A DNA stretch of 5,107 nt, from contig JASLDM010000092.1 of NCBI GenBank assembly GCA_030151565.1, forward strand, positions 1 through 5,107, given 5' to 3'. Under the pieces are notes generated by a model. It worked only from the letters and a program-made list of their open reading frames with translations, was not told the DNA's origin and did not search any database. The stretch's first letter is position 1; the number at the start of each line of letters is the position of its first letter. Of this stretch, positions 1 through 5,013 are shown one piece after another. Origin of the DNA: Flavobacterium sp. Lineage in GTDB: Bacteria > Bacteroidota > Bacteroidia > Flavobacteriales > Flavobacteriaceae. A program made the position numbers and the translations under genes.

Positions 1-31
1 TGTATTTTAAAATATAGCGAAGATATAACGC

Positions 32-62
32 AAAAAAAAGAGCTCCCATAGGGAACTCTTTT
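32..62 (-). terminator. Intrinsic terminator of the thrS-infC-rpmI-rplT operon
   Basis: On the minus strand, 38 bases past the rplT stop codon, a 12-bp stem (arms 62-51 and 47-36) closes a three-base UAU loop. It is followed directly by eight U residues (39-32, the first four also pairing in the stem). One pair in the stem is G-U on the minus strand. The same position is a C-A mismatch when read on the plus strand, so the structure is better formed in the leftward transcript. This is a textbook rho-independent terminator, and its place marks L20 as the last gene of the operon. Confidence 0.92.
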
Positions 63-99
63 GATATATTAAGTAAGTAATCAGGTTTGACAAACGTTC

Positions 100-444
100 T
101 TATTTAACTTGATTAACGACAGCCGCGAAAGCTTCTGGGTGGTTCATTGCTAAATCTGCAAGAACTTTACGGTTCAATTCGATGTTGTTAGCTTTGATTT
201 TACCCATAAATTGAGAATAGCTCATCCCGTGAAGTCTAGCTCCAGCGTTGATACGCATAATCCATAATGAACGGAAGTTTCTCTTTTTTTGTTTTCTATC
301 ACGGTAAGCATATACCATTGCTTTTTCTACCGCGTTTTTAGCTACTGTCCAAACGTTTTTACGTCTTCCAAAGTAACCTTTGGCTTGCTTCAAAATTCTT
401 TTTCTTCTCGCTCTTGAAGCTACTGAGTTTACTGATCTTGCCAT
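100..444 (-). CDS. rplT: Large ribosomal subunit protein bL20
   Basis: This gene encodes L20 (114 aa; E. coli L20 is 118 aa), an early-assembly protein of the 50S subunit that binds 23S rRNA domain II. The N-terminal half is extremely basic (R11, R13, R14, K15, R16, K19, K22, R27, R28, K29), as expected for the RNA-binding extension. The family core around residues 54-70 is present (KRNFRSLW, then R64-I65-N66 and R70). The ATG at 444 gives the universal MAR start of the family. It is the last gene of the operon, 101 bases after rpmI and 38 bases before a strong terminator. In E. coli and Firmicutes L20 represses its own operon by binding leader RNA. Whether that happens here cannot be seen directly. 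Nothing in the protein is truncated or unusual. Confidence 0.98.
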   Translation of the reverse strand: MARSVNSVASRARRKRILKQAKGYFGRRKNVWTVAKNAVEKAMVYAYRDRKQKKRNFRSLWIMRINAGARLHGMSYSQFMGKIKANNIELNRKVLADLAMNHPEAFAAVVNQVK

Positions 445-545
445 GCTTTTAATTGTTTTTGTAGAGGGCGGTTATTTTTCAAACACTTCTAAATCTTAGT
501 TTGCACCACTCCAGGGTTATTAATTTGTTTTAACCGAAAGATCGA
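445..545 (-). promoter_or_regulatory. rpmI-rplT spacer with competing hairpins, possible L20 control region
   Basis: The 101-base spacer is long for an operon of this kind and contains complementary segments. On the minus strand CGGTTA (536-531) can pair with TAACCG (474-469, 6 bp, long range). Alternatively GGTTA (535-531) can pair locally with TAACC (519-515), so the two pairings exclude each other. Between them CAAAC (503-499) and GTTTG (484-480) form a bulged hairpin extended by three further pairs. Seen: the complementarity. Known: L20 regulates synthesis of L35 and L20 through RNA structure in other phyla. Inferred: this spacer could be a regulatory site or simply a folded spacer. The stems are short and AU-rich, so chance is a real alternative. 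Confidence 0.25.
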
Positions 546-743
546 TTAGATTAATCTTAATTGATCTTTGATGCTTTTAACGTCTGATTTGTGTACCAAT
601 CCAGAGTGTGTTAAAGCTAATTTACGCTTTTTAGATTTTTTAGTCAAAATGTGACTTTTGAAAGCGTGTTTTCTTTTGATTTTTCCAGAGCCAGTCACTT
701 GAAAGCGTTTCTTAGCACTAGATTTAGTTTTCATTTTAGGCAT
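546..743 (-). CDS. rpmI: Large ribosomal subunit protein bL35
   Basis: This gene encodes L35, a small basic protein of the 50S subunit. The 65-residue product has the usual length of the family and its hallmark N-terminus MPKMKTKSSAKKRF (residues 1-14). It continues with TGSGKIKRKHAFKSHILTKK (residues 17-36), the recognisable L35 core that resembles E. coli [20 protein letters not shown]. The ATG at 743 is the only reasonable start because it yields the invariant MPK opening. It lies 64 bases downstream of infC and upstream of rplT, the order found across bacteria. No strong ribosome binding site precedes it, which is normal for Bacteroidota. No promoter of its own is evident, so it is probably co-transcribed with infC. 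Confidence 0.98.
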   Translation of the reverse strand: MPKMKTKSSAKKRFQVTGSGKIKRKHAFKSHILTKKSKKRKLALTHSGLVHKSDVKSIKDQLRLI

Positions 744-788
744 TTTGTTCCTAGGTATTAATGATTATCTTACTTAATTATTGTCTAC

Positions 789-806
789 TTCTATACAAGT
801 ATAGAA
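789..806 (-). other. Hairpin with CUUG loop directly after the infC stop
   Basis: On the minus strand, UUCUAUA and UAUAGAA form a perfect 7-bp stem around a CUUG loop. The 5' arm begins one base after the infC stop codon (810-808). CUUG is a known stable RNA tetraloop in which the first C and last G pair. No U-run follows, so it is not an intrinsic terminator. Plausible roles are protecting or processing the mRNA 3' of infC, or acting as part of the rpmI leader. The role is inference; the structure is read directly. Confidence 0.5.
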
Positions 807-807
807 A

Positions 808-1374
808 TTATTGTTTCTTTTTCTTAGGTGCGATGAACATTGTCATACGCTTTCCTTCTAATACTGGCATTGATTCTACCTTACCAAATTCTTCTAAGTC
901 TTGAGCAAGTCTTAAAAGTAAGATTTGACCTTGATCCTTATAGATGATAGAACGACCTTTAAAGAAAACAAATGCTTTTAATTTAGAGCCTTCTTTTAAG
1001 AATTTCTCTGCATTCTTTTTCTTAAACTCATAATCGTGCTCATCGGTTTGAGGACCAAAACGAATTTCTTTTACGGTAATTTGTGTAGATTTTGCTTTAA
1101 GCATCTTCTCACGCTTCTTTTGTTCGTAAAGGAATTTTTTATAATCAATAATTTTACAAACAGGAGGCGCTGCATTTGGAGAAATCTCTACCAAATCCAA
1201 TTGTTGCTCTTCTGCAATTTGAAGTGCTTGAGCCGTTTTATAAACACCAGTTTCAATATTGTCTCCTACTAATCTAATCTCAGGAACGCGGATTGCATTG
1301 TTAATACGATGCAAATCTTTCTTTTCTTCGCGAGGTCGGTAACCTCTGTTGTTTCTTACTGCTATGGCTATAAT
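808..1374 (-). CDS. infC: Translation initiation factor IF-3 with non-canonical AUU/AUA start
   Basis: IF-3 binds the 30S subunit, prevents premature 50S joining and checks start codon and initiator tRNA. From the start proposed here the product is about 188 aa (E. coli 180). The N-terminal domain begins at HRINNAIRVPEIRLVG and contains the linker signature PPVCKIIDYKKFLYEQKKREK-type region. The C-terminal domain follows from KEIRFGPQ to the lysine-rich tail. A TTG at 1314-1312 is in frame, but the open frame continues upstream with a family-like arm (VRNNRGYRPREEKKDLHRIN). No ATG, GTG or TTG exists between that TTG and the in-frame TAA at 1380-1378. Initiation must therefore be at ATT (1377 or 1374) or ATA (1371). 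I chose ATT at 1374, with an uncertainty of one codon either way. It lies 38 bases after thrS and 64 before rpmI. Confidence 0.95.
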   Translation of the reverse strand: MIAIAVRNNRGYRPREEKKDLHRINNAIRVPEIRLVGDNIETGVYKTAQALQIAEEQQLDLVEISPNAAPPVCKIIDYKKFLYEQKKREKMLKAKSTQITVKEIRFGPQTDEHDYEFKKKNAEKFLKEGSKLKAFVFFKGRSIIYKDQGQILLLRLAQDLEEFGKVESMPVLEGKRMTMFIAPKKKKQ

Positions 1375-1382
1375 AATTTAAA

Positions 1383-1399
1383 TGCTTGTGTTGCAAGCA
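1383..1399 (-). promoter_or_regulatory. Small hairpin in the thrS-infC gap, just before the infC start
   Basis: TGCTTG and CAAGCA form a perfect 6-bp stem with a five-base CAACA loop on the minus strand. It occupies nearly half of the 38-base gap between the thrS stop and the infC start, and ends about eight bases before the proposed AUU codon. It has no U-run and so is not a terminator. By position it could influence ribosome access to the unusual infC start or coupling with thrS. That role is inference. Confidence 0.35.
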
Positions 1400-1412
1400 G
1401 GTTATACTTTGT

Positions 1413-3359
1413 TTAAAATGATCTAACAGAACTGTTTACTTCTTCTTGTACCATAGAAATAAACGCTTCTATTGTCATGCTTTGATTTGATTTACCAGAA
1501 TCTCCGTGTTTACGCACAGAAACTGTGCCAGTCTTTTCTTCCTCTTCTCCTACAATCAACATAAAAGGATACTTCTGAACTTCTGCTTCTCGAATCTTTT
1601 TACCAATCGTTTCGTTTCGATTGTCTACTAGAGCGCGAATTTCGCTATTTTCTAGCAAATCTAAAACTTTTTTAGCATATTTTTCATATTTCTCACTCAA
1701 AGACAGAATGATAGCTTGTTCTGGCATCAACCACAATGGGAAATTTCCTCCTGTGTGCTCTAATAAAATCGCAATAAAGCGCTCCATAGATCCGAATGGT
1801 GCTCTGTGAATCATCACAGGGCGGTGCAATTCGTTGTCTGAACCTTTGTAGCTCAATTCAAAACGCTCTGGTAAGTTGTAGTCTACTTGGATAGTACCCA
1901 ATTGCCAACTTCTTCCCAATGCGTCTTTTACCATAAAGTCTAGTTTAGGTCCGTAAAAAGCAGCTTCACCTGTTTCAATTACATAATTCAACCCTTTGTC
2001 TTTGGCTGCATTAATAATGGCTTGCTCTGCTTTTTCCCAGTTTTCTACTGAACCAATGTATTTGTCAGGGTTGCTCAAATCGCGAACTGATACTTGGGCA
2101 GTGAAGTTTTCAAATCCTAAAGATCCGAATACATACAATACCAAGTCAATTACTTTTTTGAACTCTTCGTCCAATTGATCTGGTGTACAGAAAATATGGG
2201 CATCATCTTGAGTAAATCCACGTACACGTGTAAGTCCGTGAAGCTCTCCAGATTGTTCGTATCGATACACCGTTCCAAATTCTGCGTAACGCTTTGGTAA
2301 GTCTTTGTAAGACCACGGTTTTGCGTTGTAAATTTCACAGTGGTGTGGACAGTTCATCGGTTTTAATAAAAACTCTTCTCCTTCAACGGGTGTATGAATA
2401 GGTTGGAAGCTGTCTGCTCCATACTTAGCATAGTGTCCCGATGTTACATAAAGCTCTTTCTGACCAATATGTGGGGTTACTACTTGTTCATAACCTGCTT
2501 TTTTCTGTGCTTTTCTCAAAAACTGCTCTAAGCGGTCTCTTAATGCAGCTCCTTTTGGTAACCACAAAGGAAGTCCTTGTCCTACTTTTTGAGAGAACGT
2601 AAATAAATCTAATTCTTTTCCTAAACGACGGTGGTCTCTTTTCTTAGCTTCTTCTAGTAATTGTAAGTATTCCGTTAAGTCTTTCTGTTTTGGGAAAGAA
2701 ATACCGTAAACACGTGTTAGCTGTTTGTTTTTCTCATCACCTCTCCAATATGCTCCTGCAATTGATAAGATTTTGAAGGCTTTGATAATACCAGTGTTTG
2801 GAATATGTCCTCCGCGACAAAGATCGGTAAAATCATCGTGGTCACAGAATGTAATCGTTCCGTCAGCCAAGTTTTCAATTAACTCTACTTTGTAAGGGTT
2901 GTTTTCTTTTTTGTAAAAATCTAAGGCTTCTGCTTTTGTAGCAGAACGCATTGTGAATTCGTGTTTCTCACGTGCAATTTGCAATACTTTATCTTCAATT
3001 GTTTTAAAGTCTGCATCAGTAACTTTGTGATCTCCGAAATCTACGTCATAATAAAATCCGTTTTCAATAGCTGGACCAATAGTCAATTTAATACCTGGGT
3101 ACAACTGTTGCAACGCTTGAGCCATAACGTGAGAAGTAGAGTGCCAAAAAGCTTTTTTTCCTTCTGCGTCATTCCATGAGTACAAAACCAAACTACCATC
3201 GGTGGTCAATGGGGTCGTGGTTTCGATGGTGGTACCGTTAAAGCTTGCCGAAATGATATTTCGAGCTAATCCTTCGCTTATACTTTTAGCAACATCAAAA
3301 GGAGTACTGCCTGAGGCATACTCTTTCACTGATCCGTCTGGTAATGTAATTTTAATCAT
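1413..3359 (-). CDS. thrS: Threonyl-tRNA synthetase
   Basis: Cytosolic class II synthetase that charges tRNA-Thr with threonine and hydrolyses Ser-tRNA-Thr. At 648 aa it is close to E. coli ThrRS (642). Domain order is complete. A TGS domain covers about 1-62. The editing domain has H73-x3-H77 and C181-x3-H185. The catalytic domain runs from about 245 to 540, with zinc ligands C337 (in MNCPHH), H388 and H518, and the motif 2 arginine region at RYEQSGELHGLTRVRGFTQDDAH. A C-terminal anticodon-binding domain follows from about 545. The ATG at 3359 gives the standard MIKITLPDGS start. An in-frame TTG further upstream (3383) lies inside the promoter's -7 element and cannot be the start. The 5' leader is only about 16 bases, too short for a T-box or an E. 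coli-type operator, so control by those routes is unlikely. Confidence 0.98.
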   Translation of the reverse strand: MIKITLPDGSVKEYASGSTPFDVAKSISEGLARNIISASFNGTTIETTTPLTTDGSLVLYSWNDAEGKKAFWHSTSHVMAQALQQLYPGIKLTIGPAIENGFYYDVDFGDHKVTDADFKTIEDKVLQIAREKHEFTMRSATKAEALDFYKKENNPYKVELIENLADGTITFCDHDDFTDLCRGGHIPNTGIIKAFKILSIAGAYWRGDEKNKQLTRVYGISFPKQKDLTEYLQLLEEAKKRDHRRLGKELDLFTFSQKVGQGLPLWLPKGAALRDRLEQFLRKAQKKAGYEQVVTPHIGQKELYVTSGHYAKYGADSFQPIHTPVEGEEFLLKPMNCPHHCEIYNAKPWSYKDLPKRYAEFGTVYRYEQSGELHGLTRVRGFTQDDAHIFCTPDQLDEEFKKVIDLVLYVFGSLGFENFTAQVSVRDLSNPDKYIGSVENWEKAEQAIINAAKDKGLNYVIETGEAAFYGPKLDFMVKDALGRSWQLGTIQVDYNLPERFELSYKGSDNELHRPVMIHRAPFGSMERFIAILLEHTGGNFPLWLMPEQAIILSLSEKYEKYAKKVLDLLENSEIRALVDNRNETIGKKIREAEVQKYPFMLIVGEEEEKTGTVSVRKHGDSGKSNQSMTIEAFISMVQEEVNSSVRSF

Positions 3360-3380
3360 AGTTAAATTTAAAATAAAGCG

Positions 3381-3411
3381 CAAATATAATCCTTTAACTT
3401 TAGAGTTACAA
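3381..3411 (-). promoter_or_regulatory. Bacteroidota-type promoter of the thrS operon
   Basis: On the minus strand a -7 element TATATTTG (3388-3381) matches the Bacteroidota consensus TAnnTTTG exactly. A -33 TTG (3411-3409) stands 20 bases upstream, within the usual spacing. The transcription start is expected around 3375, giving a leader of roughly 16 bases before the thrS ATG. No other consensus promoter is visible near thrS. Confidence 0.85.
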
Positions 3412-3613
3412 TAAATTATCGTGACTTATATGTGCTAAATTCAGTTAACTGCTGCTTATTTCAAGTATTCTTAGTTGTTTTTTGAAAAATAGGTAAATTG
3501 ACACCAGTCCAAATGGCTATTTTAAGTTTTTTTAAAATTAATTTAGGATTCGTAAACAAGACAATTTCTCCACCATATTTTGATTCTTTTACCCATAGAG
3601 GATTAAAATAAGG

Positions 3614-3662
3614 AACACTTTTTTTGAACTATACTATTGCTCATAGCGATATTTAAAGTGTT
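3614..3662 (+). repeat. Nested inverted repeat / two-tier hairpin
   Basis: AACACTTT (3614-3621) and AAAGTGTT (3655-3662) are perfect 8-bp complements. Between them TATTGCT (3635-3641) and AGCGATA (3645-3651) form a 7-bp stem with a CAT loop. The inner stem includes one U-G pair if transcribed rightward and one C-A mismatch if transcribed leftward, which favours a plus-strand RNA. The two stems are coaxial apart from an uneven internal loop of 13 and 3 bases. No long U-run follows, so this is not a normal terminator. It may be an RNA element or a DNA site; the function is unknown. Confidence 0.4.
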
Positions 3663-3749
3663 TTGTCTAAGAGGGAGATTAGATGCTAAAAGAGAGTTGG
3701 AAGTAGCTTTGAAGCTTTATGGTTAGTGGCTTCATCGGAAGATGTACCA

Positions 3750-3889
3750 AACAAGAAGCACACATATACCAGTCTCCTTCGAGAAAAAGGACGAAATTCG
3801 AAGGTGTGTGGTACTTGCTTGGTAGGACTATCGAACAAGTACCGCTACAATTCTGATGTTGGATGCTTCGGTTCTTGTTGTTCTTTTTT
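3750..3889 (+). ncRNA. Candidate structured RNA: closing helix with two internal hairpins and a U-rich tail
   Basis: Three mutually compatible helices can be read. AACAAGAA (3750-3757) pairs with TTCTTGTT (3872-3879) as a closing helix. CCTTCGA (3776-3782) pairs with TCGAAGG (3798-3804). GGTACTTG (3810-3817) pairs with CAAGTACC (3836-3843), extendable by a T-G and a G-C pair. A U-rich stretch (3881-3889) follows the closing helix. GC content by eye is about 42 percent here, against 23-32 percent in the flanks, as often seen for RNA genes in AT-rich genomes. A -7-like TAGCTTTG at 3704-3711 lies upstream but has no matching -33 TTG. Alternatives are a decayed gene, a small mobile-element remnant, or chance complementarity. 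No known RNA family was recognised. Confidence 0.3.
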
Positions 3890-4006
3890 CAAGTTTAGGT
3901 ATGGAAGGCGTGATGATTTTAAAATTAAAAATAACATAGAAAACCTTGGGTTCTTCTTTTACGTGTATTTCTTGTCTTTTTTAGGCTTTTTATAGCTGTA
4001 AAATGA

Positions 4007-4020
4007 TTATTTTGCGCTTT
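4007..4020 (+). promoter_or_regulatory. Probable -7 element for the acyltransferase gene
   Basis: TTATTTTG (4007-4014) differs by one base from the Bacteroidota -7 consensus TAnnTTTG. It continues as GCGCTTT, so the ten bases TTTGCGCTTT are identical to those at the thrS promoter. In both cases the G of TTTG lies 22 bases before the A of the start codon. No TTG occurs at the proper -33 distance, so the promoter is either weak, activator-dependent, or misread by me. Confidence 0.45.
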
Positions 4021-4035
4021 TAATTAGCTTTATTA

Positions 4036-5013
4036 ATGGCATATCAAATCAAACCGTATGCGGATGAGAATTTTTGCGAATGGAATGCTTTTTTAGCAAC
4101 TGCTAAGAATGGAACGTTTTTGTTTCATCGCAATTTCATTGGGTATCACGGCAATCGTTTTGAAGAGGCTTCTTTGCTGTTTTATGACGGTGACTTATTG
4201 GTGGCTATTTTTCCTGCCAATCGACAAGGCGATACTGTGTTTTCACATCAGGGCTTGAGCTATGGTGGATTGGTGGTTCAGCCCAATATACGCTTGCAAG
4301 ATTATCTTGATATTTTTTCAACTTTATTGGCTTATTGGACAACACGTGGCGTTGAAAAAGTAAGGATTAAAAATTTGCCGCCTATTTATGTGAATGCGCC
4401 TACTGCCGAATTGGAGTATATTTGTTTTTTGACAGACGCGAAAATTGTGCGTACGGATATGTTGCTCGTTGTTGATAATAGGGCAGATTTACCGTTGACA
4501 ACCAATCGGAAGCGAAGTATCGCCAAGGGATTTAAAGAGGGTTTTTACGTAGAAGAAAATAATGATTTTGCTTCTTTTTGGCAACAGGTGCTTGTGCCTA
4601 ATTTAAAAGCGAAACACGGGATTGCTCCTGTGCATAGTTTGGAAGAAATAGAGTTGTTGCATCGTAAATTTCCACGAGAAATTAGACAGTTTAATCTTTA
4701 TACTCCACAAGGGGAATTGGTGGCAGGTGTAACAGTTTTCGAAACCGATACCGTAGCGCACTTGCAATACATATCTGGCTTGCCTGCTTGGAACGAAAGA
4801 GGTGCTATTGATTGGTTGCACCATTACTTGATGGAGGTGCCTTTTAAGGAAAAGGCTTTTTTTGATTTTGGCAGCTGTAACGAGCAAGAAGGACGCAAAC
4901 TAAATAAAGGGTTGTTGTATTGGAAAGAAGGGTTTGGCGCTCGTGCTGTGGCACAACATTTTTATGAAATAGAAACCAAGTGTTTCAATAAACTTCAAGA
5001 CTTATGGATATGA
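4036..5013 (+). CDS. FemAB/GNAT-type acyltransferase, probable polysaccharide or amino-sugar modification
   Basis: The 325-aa product resembles soluble FemAB-like proteins of the GNAT superfamily, which transfer an acyl or aminoacyl group to an amine. No signal peptide or membrane segment is seen, so it should be cytoplasmic. The N-terminal half has the typical opening NGTFLFHRNF (25-34), a strand DGDLLVAIFPAN (51-62) and SHQGLSYGGLVV (70-81). The C-terminal half carries GELVAGVTVFE, then LQYISGLPAWNERGAIDWLHHYLM, the strand-helix pair usual for acyl-CoA binding. It closes with FFDFGSCNEQEGRKLNKGLLYWKEGFGAR, a strong FemAB/GNAT ending. The ATG at 4036 is well placed behind a candidate promoter. 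Its TGA overlaps the next gene's ATG, and the neighbour is a sugar aminotransferase, so the substrate may be an amino sugar. Which acyl donor and acceptor it uses cannot be told. Confidence 0.8.
   Translation: MAYQIKPYADENFCEWNAFLATAKNGTFLFHRNFIGYHGNRFEEASLLFYDGDLLVAIFPANRQGDTVFSHQGLSYGGLVVQPNIRLQDYLDIFSTLLAYWTTRGVEKVRIKNLPPIYVNAPTAELEYICFLTDAKIVRTDMLLVVDNRADLPLTTNRKRSIAKGFKEGFYVEENNDFASFWQQVLVPNLKAKHGIAPVHSLEEIELLHRKFPREIRQFNLYTPQGELVAGVTVFETDTVAHLQYISGLPAWNERGAIDWLHHYLMEVPFKEKAFFDFGSCNEQEGRKLNKGLLYWKEGFGARAVAQHFYEIETKCFNKLQDLWI

Larger units (their letters stand above)
3412..4006. other. Intergenic region between divergent thrS and the acyltransferase gene, no convincing protein gene
   Basis: About 600 bases with no recognisable protein gene on either strand. 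It contains a perfect 10-bp palindrome CAGTTAACTG (3442-3451), 31 bases beyond the thrS -33 element and so a possible operator. It also contains a nested hairpin (3614-3662) and a GC-richer island with paired inverted repeats (about 3720-3880). On the minus strand an open frame of 55 codons without a start (3628-3464, stop TGA at 3463-3461) reads FNPLWVKESKYGGEIVLF in its middle. This could be a gene remnant, but I do not recognise it. On the plus strand all three frames are open for short stretches between 3720 and 3990. The longest is 89 codons from a GTG at 3726, and its composition is not protein-like. Confidence 0.6.

Noticed and set aside
808..1314. infC starting at TTG 1314
   Set aside because: This would cut off the family-conserved arm NRGYRPREEKKD, which is in frame and open directly upstream.
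3360..3383. Longer thrS start at TTG 3383 giving eight extra residues
   Set aside because: The TTG is part of the -7 promoter element, upstream of the expected transcription start. ThrRS proteins begin with the MIKITLPDGS-type sequence at 3359.
3719..3856. A 45-codon plus-strand frame from ATG, opening MVSGFIGRC
   Set aside because: It is short, matches no family I know, and lies wholly inside the candidate structured RNA region. Nothing supports translation.
3793..3862. Hammerhead-ribozyme-like fragments (GAAA near 3794, CTGATG near 3853)
   Set aside because: The CUGANGA core is not intact, the order and helices do not match any hammerhead topology, and the cleavage-site helix is missing.
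3742..3921. A plus-strand frame from ATG 3742 interrupted by a TAG at 3823-3825, with a hydrophobic second half
   Set aside because: It looks like a possible small membrane protein with a nonsense codon, but there is no family match and no conserved start. It was not strong enough to list as a pseudogene.
3936..3960. Possible plus-strand terminator around AACC-TTG-GGTT followed by a pyrimidine stretch
   Set aside because: The clean stem is only four pairs before a mismatch, and the following tract is interrupted by C, so it is too weak to call.
3726..3995. An 89-codon open frame on the plus strand starting with GTG
   Set aside because: The product has no recognisable motif, an odd composition (clustered Cys, Ser, Phe and Arg) and no start context. 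The neighbouring frames are equally open, and the stretch is better explained by paired inverted repeats.
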